Source of the DNA: Rhodobacteraceae bacterium HLUCCA08
GTDB lineage: Bacteria; Pseudomonadota; Alphaproteobacteria; Rhodobacterales; Rhodobacteraceae
Direction of reading: 5' to 3'
DNA length: 64,000 bases
NCBI GenBank assembly: GCA_001314655.1
Contig: LJSF01000016.1
Location: 155,130 to 219,129 of the forward strand
This document shows positions 8,148-16,587 of the stretch, piece by piece. A program made the translations under genes and the position numbers. Position 1 is the first letter of the stretch, and each line of letters begins with the position of its first letter. Below the pieces are notes generated by a model that was not told where the DNA came from, did not search any database, and was given only the letters and a program-made list of their open reading frames with translations.

Positions 8148-8744
8148 ATGATGCCCGCCGACAACGCCTATTCCCGCGTCATCGGCATCCTCAAGGTCGT
8201 GCTGCCGCTGACCGCGCTGGCGCTTCTGGCGACGCTGTTCCTGTTCGCGCGCGCGCCTGTCGGCGAAGGCGACATCCCCTTTGCCGAAATCGAGGACATC
8301 GCCCGTGAATCGCGCCTGACCCAGGCCCGGATCAGCGGCGTGACCGATGACGGCGCGGTTTTCACCCTCTCGGCGCGCGGCGCGAGGCCGGCCAACGGCG
8401 CCGTCACCGTCGACGGGATCGAGGCCCGGATCGACGCGACCGACGGCACCGGAATCGAGATCACCGCCGGGATGGGGACGCTCGATACCGACAGCCAGGT
8501 GGCGCGGCTGACCGGGCTGGCGCGGCTGGAAACCTCCAGTGGCTACCAGATGGAAACCGCCGGGCTGATCGCCGACCTGGCGACCGGAACCGTGACCAGC
8601 GACGGCGCCCTCGAAATCCAGGCCCCCTACGGGACGCTCACCGCCGGACGGGTCACGGTGGAAACCAATGCCGACGGCGCTGGCGCGCGAATGGTTTTCA
8701 ATGACGGCGTCCGGCTGATATACCAACCGCAAATTCAGGATTGA
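8148..8744 (+). CDS. lptC: LPS export ABC transporter periplasmic protein LptC
   Basis: 198 residues with one N-terminal membrane anchor (ILKVVLPLTALALLATLFLF) and a periplasmic beta-jellyroll rich in short strands. LptC links the inner-membrane LptB2FG complex to LptA for LPS transport. It begins three bases after kdsD and is directly followed by lptA and lptB, which confirms the assignment because LptC sequences are weakly conserved. Confidence 0.88.
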   Translation: MMPADNAYSRVIGILKVVLPLTALALLATLFLFARAPVGEGDIPFAEIEDIARESRLTQARISGVTDDGAVFTLSARGARPANGAVTVDGIEARIDATDGTGIEITAGMGTLDTDSQVARLTGLARLETSSGYQMETAGLIADLATGTVTSDGALEIQAPYGTLTAGRVTVETNADGAGARMVFNDGVRLIYQPQIQD

Positions 8745-8749
8745 GTCCC

Positions 8750-9229
8750 GTGCGTTTCCTTATTGCTGCATTCGCCCTTCTGGCCGCGACCGGCCCCGGC
8801 CTGGCCCAGACCGACATCACCCTGGGCGGCATCAGCGCCGATCCCGGCGACCCGGTCGAGGTCAGCGCCGACAGCCTGTCGGTCGACCAGGATACCGGCC
8901 TTGCGGTCTTTACCGGCAATGTCGTCGTCGGCCAGGGCGATCTGCGGCTGTCGGCCGGCCAGGTCACCGTGCGTTACGACGAGGCCACCGGCGATATCAC
9001 CACGCTCGACATCAGCGGCGGCGTCACCTTCGTGACCGCGACCGAAGAGGCAGAGGCCGACTCGGCCACCTACGATATCTCGGGCGGTGTGCTGGTTCTG
9101 ACCGGCAACGTCCTGTTGTCCCAGGGCGCCAGCGCGACCTCTGCCGACCGGATGCGCGTCGACCTGGAAAGCGGCGCCGCCCAGATGGACGGGAACGTCC
9201 GCGTCATCTTCAACCAGGGCGATCAGTGA
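8750..9229 (+). CDS. lptA: LPS transport periplasmic protein LptA
   Basis: 159 residues from the GTG at 8750. A TTG nine bases earlier is in frame, but AGGA then sits too close to it, while it is well placed for the GTG. A signal peptide (MRFLIAAFALLAATGPGLA) precedes an OstA-type repeat domain: VSADSLSVDQDTGLAVFTGN and LVLTGNVLLSQGASA show the repeated strand-turn pattern. LptA forms the periplasmic bridge for LPS. The stop TGA shares one base with the lptB ATG. Confidence 0.9.
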   Translation: MRFLIAAFALLAATGPGLAQTDITLGGISADPGDPVEVSADSLSVDQDTGLAVFTGNVVVGQGDLRLSAGQVTVRYDEATGDITTLDISGGVTFVTATEEAEADSATYDISGGVLVLTGNVLLSQGASATSADRMRVDLESGAAQMDGNVRVIFNQGDQ

Positions 9230-9987
9230 TGGCGCCCGCCCCGACGCTGACCGTCACCGACGGCGATGTCGGGCTGCGCGTGGTCAACCTGCGCAAGAGC
9301 TATCGCAAACGGCTGGTGATACGCGATGTCAGCCTGACGCTGGGTCGGGGCGAGGTCGTGGCCCTGCTGGGGCCCAACGGGTCGGGCAAGACGACCTGTT
9401 TCTACATGATCGCCGGCCTCGTCACCCCCGAGGCGGGTCACGTGATCATCGACGGGCGCGACGTGACGCCGCTGCCGATGTATCGCCGCGCCAGGATGGG
9501 CATCGGCTACCTGCCGCAGGAAATGTCGATCTTTCGCGGCCTCAGCGTCGAGGACAACATCCTCGCCATCCTCGAAATCGCCGAACCGGACCGCCACCGC
9601 CGGCGCGAGCGGCTCGAGGAATTGCTGTCCGAATTCTCGATCGAGCATTTGCGGCGGGCACCGGCCATGGCGCTGTCGGGCGGGGAACGGCGGCGCGCGG
9701 AAATCGCCCGCTGCCTGGCCGCCGATCCCAAATACGTGCTGCTGGACGAACCCTTTGCCGGGGTCGATCCGATCGCGGTCGGCGAAATCCGCGGGCTGGT
9801 CGCCGACCTCAAGACCCGCGGGATCGGCGTGCTGATCACCGATCACAACGTCGCCGAAACCCTGCAGATCGTCGACCGGGCCTATATCCTGCACGACGGC
9901 GCCGTCCTGATGTCGGGCACCACCGAAGAGGTCGTGCGCGACGAAAACGTGCGCCGGGTCTATCTGGGCTCCAATTTTCGCGTCTGA
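9229..9987 (+). CDS. lptB: LPS export ABC transporter ATP-binding protein LptB
   Basis: 252 residues from the ATG at 9229 (a GTG one codon earlier is possible). Complete ABC ATPase: Walker A GPNGSGKTT at 48-56, Q-loop in YLPQEMSIFRGLSVEDN, signature LSGGERRRAEIAR, Walker B VLLDEPFAGVDP and H-loop ITDHNV. It powers LPS extraction by LptFG, which are not in this window. In many proteobacteria rpoN follows lptB; here hpf follows directly. Confidence 0.95.
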   Translation: MAPAPTLTVTDGDVGLRVVNLRKSYRKRLVIRDVSLTLGRGEVVALLGPNGSGKTTCFYMIAGLVTPEAGHVIIDGRDVTPLPMYRRARMGIGYLPQEMSIFRGLSVEDNILAILEIAEPDRHRRRERLEELLSEFSIEHLRRAPAMALSGGERRRAEIARCLAADPKYVLLDEPFAGVDPIAVGEIRGLVADLKTRGIGVLITDHNVAETLQIVDRAYILHDGAVLMSGTTEEVVRDENVRRVYLGSNFRV

Positions 9988-10186
9988 CGGGAATCCTTGA
10001 CACAAATGCCGCCTCTGTCGCCCAATGGGGCGATGACGAACCCCGCTTACCCGAATCGTATGGTCACGCCCCGTCGGCAGACCGAATACGGCGTTGAAGT
10101 GGTCGTCGTCTCCCTGTATCGCAGCGCCTGAACCGGCGGGGCGCAAGCCCGGCACGGCGGCCGCGTGGCATGTTAGGAGGAACCAA

Positions 10187-10765
10187 GTGCGCTACCAGAT
10201 CACCGGAAAACAGATCGATATCGGCGAAGCTCTGCAAACCCACGTCCAGACCGAACTGGGCGAGATGTTCGGGAAATATGCCGGTCGCCCGACCGACGCG
10301 ACCGTGACATTTTCCAAGAGCGGGGCCGAATTCGTCTGCGAGGCGGTCGTGCACCTGTCCACCGGCCTGACGACCCAGGCCAAGGGCCATGCCCACGAAA
10401 TCTATGCCGCCTTCGAAAGCGCGCGCGAAAAGATGGACAAGCAGCTGCGCCGCTACAAGCGCCGGCTGAAGGATCACCACAAGGATCGCGAAGACCCGGT
10501 TGAACTCATGATGGCCGGCACCTATATCCTCGCGCAATCGGACGGCGACGAAGAGCTCGAGTCGACCGAAGACCACACCGCGATGATCGTGGCCGAGATG
10601 GAGACCAAGGTGCCCACCCTGTCTGTCAGCGACGCGGTCATGCAACTGGAACTGGCCCACGCGCCGGTTCAGGTGTTTCGCAATGAAGGGCACGGCGGGA
10701 TCAACGTCGTCTACCGGCGTGAAGACGGCAATATCGGCTGGATCGATCCCCGGAACGAAGGCTGA
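10187..10765 (+). CDS. hpf: Ribosome hibernation promoting factor, long form
   Basis: 192 residues from a GTG at 10187 with a strong site TAGGAGG eight bases upstream. The N-terminal domain (RYQITGKQIDIGEALQTHV, then YAGRPTDATVTF) is the S30AE ribosome-binding fold. The C-terminal part (ELAHAPVQVFRNEGHGG, INVVYRREDGNIGWIDP) is the dimerisation domain that makes long HPF able to form 100S ribosomes alone. A TTGACA at 9997-10002 in the 199-base gap may be its -35 element, though a convincing -10 is missing. ptsN follows 30 bases downstream. Confidence 0.92.
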   Translation: MRYQITGKQIDIGEALQTHVQTELGEMFGKYAGRPTDATVTFSKSGAEFVCEAVVHLSTGLTTQAKGHAHEIYAAFESAREKMDKQLRRYKRRLKDHHKDREDPVELMMAGTYILAQSDGDEELESTEDHTAMIVAEMETKVPTLSVSDAVMQLELAHAPVQVFRNEGHGGINVVYRREDGNIGWIDPRNEG

Positions 10766-10795
10766 GCCGGGAAACCCGGCAGGAAAGCAGGTTTC

Positions 10796-11260
10796 ATGAA
10801 CATGTCGGATCTCCTCCCTCAGGGAGGTATCAAGCTCATTGGAGCGGCCAGCAGCAAGAAACGGCTTTTCCACGACCTGGGCGAAATGGCCGAAAGCTGT
10901 TTCGGGTTGCAGCATGGCGACGTGGTCGACGCGCTGCTTGAACGCGAAACCCTGGGCCCGACCGGCGTCGGCGCCGGCATCGCCCTGCCCCATGCCCGCA
11001 TGTCGGGCATGGACAGCGTCAAGGGCCTGTTCGTGCGCCTTAAGAAACCGCTCGATTTCGAGGCGGTGGACCGGCATCCGGTGGACCTCGTGTTTGCCCT
11101 GTTCGCGCCGGAAAATGCCGGCGTCGATCACCTCAAGGCCCTGGCCCTGGTGTCGCGCACCATGCGCGATGCCGATGTCTGCGCCAAGCTGCGGGCGAAT
11201 TCGGACCCCGCGACGTTGCACACCATCCTGACCGAGGCGGCGACCTCTCAGGCGGCGTAG
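10796..11260 (+). CDS. ptsN: Nitrogen-type PTS EIIA component
   Basis: 154 residues of the EIIA(Ntr) fold, with the phospho-accepting histidine at position 66 in GIALPHARM. It acts in the regulatory PTS phosphorelay (EI-Ntr, NPr, EIIA-Ntr) rather than sugar uptake. The gene lies just after hpf as in the classical rpoN locus, but rpoN itself is absent. Its 3' end overlaps the convergent sulfotransferase gene by 13 bases. Confidence 0.93.
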   Translation: MNMSDLLPQGGIKLIGAASSKKRLFHDLGEMAESCFGLQHGDVVDALLERETLGPTGVGAGIALPHARMSGMDSVKGLFVRLKKPLDFEAVDRHPVDLVFALFAPENAGVDHLKALALVSRTMRDADVCAKLRANSDPATLHTILTEAATSQAA

Positions 11261-12672
11261 GCGCCGAAGCCGAAGCTCATGTAATCGCGCTGATAGACCT
11301 GCCGCACGGCATCCTCGACCTCGCTGTCGTAGATGTCGCGCAGCCGCGCCGCATGCGGGTCCGTCACCTCGGGCACCTGCGGCATCACCGTCTTGCCGGC
11401 CTTGGCGGCGAGGATCGCAAGCTCTTCGGCCAGATCATCCTCGCGCAGGATCATGTCGGGCAGCGCGAAATCGGCAAAGCCCTGTATGACCTGTGTCTGG
11501 GTCGCCCAATAGGGATCGACGCGGATCGCGGTATTTCCGGCCAGGTTCGCCTTGACGAACCCCATCCAGGCCAGGAACGCGGCCCGATGCGCCTGGGGGC
11601 CATAATCGGCATCCGGCGCGCCGCCGGGGATCGGCAGTTTCCATTCGCGCCGCAGGGTCTGGCGGATTTCGGCATAGCTGCCTTCGCCGGTGGACAGGAT
11701 CTTGTCGCAGAACGCCGCATGGGCCCGCGCCACCGGGTGACGGATCACGGTAAAGCCGCGATGGCCCGGATGCCGCCGCTTCCATTGCCGCAGGGTCTTT
11801 TGGGTGAAGCCGGTCTGCAACGCGGTCGGCGCGGCATCGTCCAGTGCCGCCAGCCAGGCCGTCACCGCCGCCTCGGGCCCGCCGCGCAGCGGCATGTAGA
11901 TCAGCGGGCTGTCCGCCGCCGCGACGAAGGACGGCACCGCGGCACCCCGGCGCGGTTCGAAATTCGGGGTCCGGGTCAGGTTGAACCGATCCAGCGCGGC
12001 CAGCGCCTGCTCCATCTCGGCGAAATTGGCGACCTTGTCGGACAGCGGCGCCGGGTTCTGCTTCTTGAGGCTGCGATCCAGCGCCTCGAGCCGGGCATCA
12101 CAGCCCAGGAAGGCCGCCAGCCCGTTCATCACCGCGACATCCTGCAGGTCTTCGTAGGCGACATGGAACGCGGTCTGCCCACTGCGCTGCAACTGGTTCA
12201 GCAGCAGCACCTGGAACGCCTGCAACCGGTCCACATGTTCCGTGAATTCGGCGGCGTCGAACTGGATCTTGGAGGATTTCTGGTGCTTGACGTTGGTCAG
12301 CTTCCATTGCCCCGTGGCCCGGGCGATCTTCCAGCTGACATAGGACTCGACCGGGTTGCGGGTCAGCACGATCTTGGCGCAGCGCGGATCGGGCAGGGCG
12401 ATGTCCAGGACCCGCGCGTCGTGATCGTTGAAGAACCGGAACCCGTTCAGCCCCGGCGCCACGCAGAGCGCCGCGATCAGCCGCGACGGGTCGGCATCGC
12501 GCTGCGCCTGGGTCACGCCCAAAGTCTCGGCCCGGTCGGGATAGGAGATGAAATGCGGGTTGAACGCCTCTCCGTGACAGGTCAGCCCGTCGAAGGCATT
12601 GATGTTCGCCTCGAGGAAATTGGAGCCGGTGCGCATCTCGGCGAAGACGACGAAGTAATCGAAACGGCTCAT
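11248..12672 (-). CDS. PAPS-dependent sulfotransferase, NodH-like, with second sulfotransferase-like half
   Basis: 474 residues. The N-terminal half has the PAPS 5'-phosphosulfate loop RTGSNFL at 14-20, the 3'-phosphate strand VLTRNPVESYVSWKIA near 102-117, and SLKKQNPAPLSDKVAN, all resembling Stf0/NodH carbohydrate sulfotransferases. The C-terminal half contains FTVIRHPVARAHAAF (307-321), which resembles the 3'-phosphate motif of another sulfotransferase family, so the protein may carry a second, perhaps degenerate, domain. The ATG overlaps the upstream GT14-like gene as ATGA, tying it to the glycosyltransferase cluster. Likely role: sulfation of a cell-surface polysaccharide. The acceptor is unknown. 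Confidence 0.82.
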   Translation of the reverse strand: MSRFDYFVVFAEMRTGSNFLEANINAFDGLTCHGEAFNPHFISYPDRAETLGVTQAQRDADPSRLIAALCVAPGLNGFRFFNDHDARVLDIALPDPRCAKIVLTRNPVESYVSWKIARATGQWKLTNVKHQKSSKIQFDAAEFTEHVDRLQAFQVLLLNQLQRSGQTAFHVAYEDLQDVAVMNGLAAFLGCDARLEALDRSLKKQNPAPLSDKVANFAEMEQALAALDRFNLTRTPNFEPRRGAAVPSFVAAADSPLIYMPLRGGPEAAVTAWLAALDDAAPTALQTGFTQKTLRQWKRRHPGHRGFTVIRHPVARAHAAFCDKILSTGEGSYAEIRQTLRREWKLPIPGGAPDADYGPQAHRAAFLAWMGFVKANLAGNTAIRVDPYWATQTQVIQGFADFALPDMILREDDLAEELAILAAKAGKTVMPQVPEVTDPHAARLRDIYDSEVEDAVRQVYQRDYMSFGFGAYAA

Positions 12673-14378
12673 TTACGGGACACCAGATAGGGTTTGCGGA
12701 CCTTTTCGGGTCGGCTGTGTTGCGGCGGTTCCACCAGGAAATCGCCCATCAGATAGGGATGCATCCCCTGGTTCTTGAGGTTCTGCAGAAACTGCCCGAA
12801 CCCGGTCAGGTCGACCATCCGCGGCGCTTCGGTGATGCGCCGGGTGGTCTTGACGCCCATCTCGTCCAGCACGGTCTGCAATCCCTGCATCGGGCTTTCG
12901 ATGAACTCTGCCATCGACCAGATCCGCACCCGCGCCTTGGCCCATTGACTGCGCAGCGCGTTCAGATGTTCGCTTTCGATCTTTTGCAATTGCGCGGCCT
13001 CTTGCCGGATATCGGCGAAGTTGCGGTTCGACAGGAACATCGGCACCGCCCAGGCCCCGGTGATGACGCTGATCTGGGCGTTCGGATCCTTGGCCATGTC
13101 CCAGCTGACGAATTGCGTATCGCGCGGGCCGAACTGGAAACACTGCCGCTCGCCCCGGGTGTTCCAGATCAGGTTGGTCAGGTACATCCGCGCATTGTAG
13201 TCGCGCAAGACCGGGTTGGCCGACAGCGCGCCGGCGAAAGTGTCGGTCCGGCCTTCGAACTCCACCCCTTCGGGGGCGAAGATATGGCCATGCACCCGGG
13301 TGCCGGTCATCTTGGCCAGCCAGACCTCGAAATCCTCGAACAGCTCGGTAAAGCCTTCGAAGACCGAATAGGGCGCGCAGGAAAACCCGTTCTCCTGCCC
13401 CATATGCGGCAGCCGCGACTGCATATAAAGGCCCGCCCGTCCCCGCGTGCGCCGTTCCACCGCCTTGGAAAAGATCCGGTCGATCTTGCCCGGGTTCGGT
13501 TCCGCCTTCTTCATCGCGTGTTTGGGATCGGTCAGGAAGGCCTGGTACAGCTTGTCCGCATGGGGCCAGATCTTGCGGGCGACGAAACAATCGGACCGAC
13601 GCAGAAGCTGCAGGTGATCGTCGTAGAAAATATGCGGCTTGCCCTGGAAATCGAACTTGGACAGGGTCAGGGACCGGCTTTCGATATTCTGCGAATACAG
13701 CCGCACCAGGGTCTGGAAATAGCTTTCATCCGGGATCCAGACGCGCCGGAAATAGCGGTCATAGACCGGCCGGTCCGGATCCTGCAGGATCGCCGACAAC
13801 GTCTGCCGGGTCAGGCACCACCACTGGCTGCCCATATGCGGCACCAGCCCGTCCGGGATCCGCCGACGCAGCTTGTAGCGGCGCTGGAACCCGACGAACC
13901 AATCGAACAGCACCCGTTGCTTGCGCCAGGAAAACGGGAACCGCAGGGTGAAGCGCTCGAAATCGAGGCCGCCCACGGTCCAGGGCACATCCGCCGTGGT
14001 CGCGCTTTCGATGAAATCCGTACGCGGGCGCCGGGCCAGGTAATCCTGCAATTCCTGCACCGGGCGCAACGGCATGCATGACCCGGACGCCAGGTAGACA
14101 TGGCGGACCTCGGGGAACCGCTCCAGCATCACCTCGGACCCGGTCTGAGACGCGGCGACGATCCCCCACATGCCCCATTCGCAGCGATGGCGCTTGCTGA
14201 ACAGCACGTCGGGCAGGTCCGACAGCGCCGCGACGAAAGCCTTGTAGACCGGCGCCTTCACCTTGCGATCGACATGGACCACCACGGGGCACCCGGCGGC
14301 GTTCCAGTGCCGGATCACCTGTTCGGCCCGGTCGAAAGCCGTGTGCACCAGCATGACGATGCCGACATGGCCGCTCAT
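12669..14378 (-). CDS. Core-2/I-branching-type (GT14-like) glycosyltransferase with C-terminal extension
   Basis: 569 residues. The first 280 or so resemble the branching beta-1,6-N-acetylglucosaminyltransferase family: IVMLVHTAFDRAEQVIRHW, VVHVDRKV at 33-40, RCEWGM at 65-70, YLASGSCMPLR at 95-105, and GSQWWCLTRQT near 183-193. The remaining 290 residues (for example GRAGLYMQSRLPHMGQENGF and GTRVHGHIFAPEGVEF) match no domain I recognise and contain TGAWAVPMFLSNRNF. There are four-base ATGA overlaps with both neighbours. It probably transfers a sugar, perhaps GlcNAc or a pentose, to a surface glycan from the cytoplasmic side, as no signal peptide is visible. Confidence 0.75.
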   Translation of the reverse strand: MSGHVGIVMLVHTAFDRAEQVIRHWNAAGCPVVVHVDRKVKAPVYKAFVAALSDLPDVLFSKRHRCEWGMWGIVAASQTGSEVMLERFPEVRHVYLASGSCMPLRPVQELQDYLARRPRTDFIESATTADVPWTVGGLDFERFTLRFPFSWRKQRVLFDWFVGFQRRYKLRRRIPDGLVPHMGSQWWCLTRQTLSAILQDPDRPVYDRYFRRVWIPDESYFQTLVRLYSQNIESRSLTLSKFDFQGKPHIFYDDHLQLLRRSDCFVARKIWPHADKLYQAFLTDPKHAMKKAEPNPGKIDRIFSKAVERRTRGRAGLYMQSRLPHMGQENGFSCAPYSVFEGFTELFEDFEVWLAKMTGTRVHGHIFAPEGVEFEGRTDTFAGALSANPVLRDYNARMYLTNLIWNTRGERQCFQFGPRDTQFVSWDMAKDPNAQISVITGAWAVPMFLSNRNFADIRQEAAQLQKIESEHLNALRSQWAKARVRIWSMAEFIESPMQGLQTVLDEMGVKTTRRITEAPRMVDLTGFGQFLQNLKNQGMHPYLMGDFLVEPPQHSRPEKVRKPYLVSRK

Positions 14379-15397
14379 GCCCAGTTCCCCTTGGACATCA
14401 GCCCCAGAATCTCAAGCTGGCGCCAGTTGATGTATTTCTCGCTCCACTTGCACCAGAGGTCGGGATCGTCCGACAGCCCTTCGGCATAGGCCTTGTATTC
14501 GCGGCTGTTGGCATAGTGCTGGCCGCGGGTCAGTTCCTCGGCGGCCTTGACGCTGAAGGTGTCCAGGAACTTGGTGTGCAGCAGCATCCCGCTGGCCTTT
14601 TCGCCGCCCCATTGTTCATAGGTCAGGTTCAGCCCGCGCGGCAGCAGCATGTGGGTGCTGTCGACATAGGTGTAATGCCGGTGCCACTTGACCAGCGGTG
14701 TCTTGTTCAGCGCCGGCGCCCGATAGGGATCGTCGGCAAAGAAGGTGCGCGCCCGCGGGCCGCCCTGGATCCAGAGGTTCCAGTAGCGGTGGTTCTTGTA
14801 GATCGAATAATTTCCGGCATCGAACCAGCAGGCGATCTTGAGCGGATCCTCACCCGCGACATAGGGCTGCGCATCCAGCCGGCCCTTGGGATACATGTCC
14901 AGCAGCATCGCCCCGAAGGACCGCACGTGAGAGGCATCCAGCCAGTCGGTCAGCGCCCGGATCGGCCGCGTGTCGCAGAACGGGTAGATGAAGAACTCGT
15001 CCGGATCGACGACCAGCGTCCAGTGGCCATGGCCATGGCGCATCTGCAGCCAGTTCAGCCAATCGACCCCGAACCGCGCCCGCTTGTAGCTGCGCGCGGT
15101 GGTCCAGACCGAGGCATCGGGCTGGTCGGCCAGGTAGTCGCGCGACCCGTCATCGCTGTCATTGTCGACGAACAGGAAGTGGTCGATCCCCATCTCGCGG
15201 TAGTATTTCAGGAAATAGGGCAGCCGCACCTTTTCGTTGCGCAGGGTCGAAAACAGCAGGATGTCGCGGGGCCGGATCGCCGCGGTCCGGTCGACCACGC
15301 TTTTCAGTTCGCGCCGTTTGCGGAAGGCACGGATGCGGTAGCGCCGGCGGCGCAGCCGCATGCGATAGGATTGCGCCAATGAGGACACCCTGCCCAT
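14375..15397 (-). CDS. GT2-like glycosyltransferase, paralogue A
   Basis: 340 residues. After a very basic N-terminus (MRLRRRRYRIRAFRKRRE) comes a catalytic domain of the Glyco_tranf_2_4 type: LFSTLRNEKVRLPYFLKYY, FVDNDSDDGS, and VVDPDEFFIYP with an aspartate-rich metal motif. There are no membrane helices. The start at 15397 follows AAGGGCAGTAG. It is a clear paralogue of the next gene upstream (shared SYKxxRFGxDW, TPLVxW, STHxxLPR and LLHTKFL). Its stop overlaps the ATG of the GT14-like gene. Donor and acceptor are unknown. Confidence 0.82.
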   Translation of the reverse strand: MGRVSSLAQSYRMRLRRRRYRIRAFRKRRELKSVVDRTAAIRPRDILLFSTLRNEKVRLPYFLKYYREMGIDHFLFVDNDSDDGSRDYLADQPDASVWTTARSYKRARFGVDWLNWLQMRHGHGHWTLVVDPDEFFIYPFCDTRPIRALTDWLDASHVRSFGAMLLDMYPKGRLDAQPYVAGEDPLKIACWFDAGNYSIYKNHRYWNLWIQGGPRARTFFADDPYRAPALNKTPLVKWHRHYTYVDSTHMLLPRGLNLTYEQWGGEKASGMLLHTKFLDTFSVKAAEELTRGQHYANSREYKAYAEGLSDDPDLWCKWSEKYINWRQLEILGLMSKGNWA

Positions 15398-15534
15398 CTA
15401 CTGCCCTTCGCCCGGTCCCGATCGCGAACCGCCTAGCACGAAATTCCTAAGAATCACCGCACCCTGCCCCGGGGCGGCGGTTCCTTGCCCTGCCCCGCAG
15501 GATACCCCGCGCGACATGACACGTAAACCATGGC

Positions 15535-16575
15535 TCAACGCCATGCACCACGGCTGATCAGGCCCAGCGCCTCCAGCTGTGCCGGCCCGTCATAGCGCAG
15601 CGAATCCGGCGTCCACAGGTCGGGATCGGCGATCACCGCGTCGTAATAGGCGCCATAGCGCTCGGCATGGGTGAAATGCTCCTGGCGCTGTTTTTCCTCG
15701 GCCGATTTGTCGATCACCTGCGGCAGGAACTTGGTATGCAGCAACGCGCCCGTGGGCCGGTTCAGCCGGGCATCGAACCCCCGGTTCAGCTTGCGCGGCA
15801 GGGCCAGGTGGGTCGAGCTGAGATAGACATAGGGCAACCGCCAGCGCACCAGCGGCGTCTTGTGCAGATGCGGCGCCAGATCGGGCCGGTCGGCAAAGAA
15901 AACCCGCCGCCGCGGACCGCCCCGGATCGAGATATTGTCGTACCGCCCCAGCCACTCCCAGTCGTAGCCCCAGGGATCGAACCACGGGATCGCCTCCAGC
16001 GGATCGGCCCCGTCCTGCCAGGGCGCCGCACCGACCGGCCCCTTGGGATACAGCTCCAGCATCGTCGCCGACAGCGCCGGGATGCCCTGGCGGTCCAGCC
16101 AGGCGGTCAATTCGGCCAGAGGCCGGGCCTCGCAATCGGGATAGACCAGCAATTCGTCGGCATCGACGGTCAGGCACCAATGGCCCGCGCCGTGGCGCAG
16201 CAACAGCCGGTTGATCCAGTCCATCCCGAACCGCGATGCCTTGTAGCTGGCCGGCGTCCGCCAGACCGACACATCGGGTTGCGCCGCCAGGATCGCGCCG
16301 GTGCCGTCGTCGCTGTCATTGTCGATGACCAGGAAATGCCCGACGCCCAGCCGGCGGTAATGCTCCAGAAAATGCGGCAACCGGGCGGCCTCGTTGCGCA
16401 GGGTCGCGAACAGCCGCACCGCGCCTTTCGGAGCCCGATCGACACGCAGGGACACCGGCGTCAGCTCGCGCCCCTTGCGCAGCGCGCGCAAAAGATAGCG
16501 CCGACGCCGCAACCGCAACCGGTAGGCCCACCATGCCCGGTTGACCGCCGTGGCGCGGTCCCGCCGATCACGCAT
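15535..16575 (-). CDS. GT2-like glycosyltransferase, paralogue B
   Basis: 346 residues with the same architecture as the gene downstream: a basic N-terminus (YRLRLRRRRYLLRALRKG), LFATLRNEAARLPHFLEHY, VIDNDSDDGTG and TVDADELLVYP. Identity is spread over the whole length, which indicates tandem duplication followed by divergence. The ATG at 16575 comes only 12 bases after the galU stop, with no obvious Shine-Dalgarno sequence, so it may rely on coupling with galU. The 137 bases between this gene and paralogue A hold nothing I recognise. Confidence 0.82.
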   Translation of the reverse strand: MRDRRDRATAVNRAWWAYRLRLRRRRYLLRALRKGRELTPVSLRVDRAPKGAVRLFATLRNEAARLPHFLEHYRRLGVGHFLVIDNDSDDGTGAILAAQPDVSVWRTPASYKASRFGMDWINRLLLRHGAGHWCLTVDADELLVYPDCEARPLAELTAWLDRQGIPALSATMLELYPKGPVGAAPWQDGADPLEAIPWFDPWGYDWEWLGRYDNISIRGGPRRRVFFADRPDLAPHLHKTPLVRWRLPYVYLSSTHLALPRKLNRGFDARLNRPTGALLHTKFLPQVIDKSAEEKQRQEHFTHAERYGAYYDAVIADPDLWTPDSLRYDGPAQLEALGLISRGAWR

Positions 16576-16587
16576 CGGGAAAAAGCG

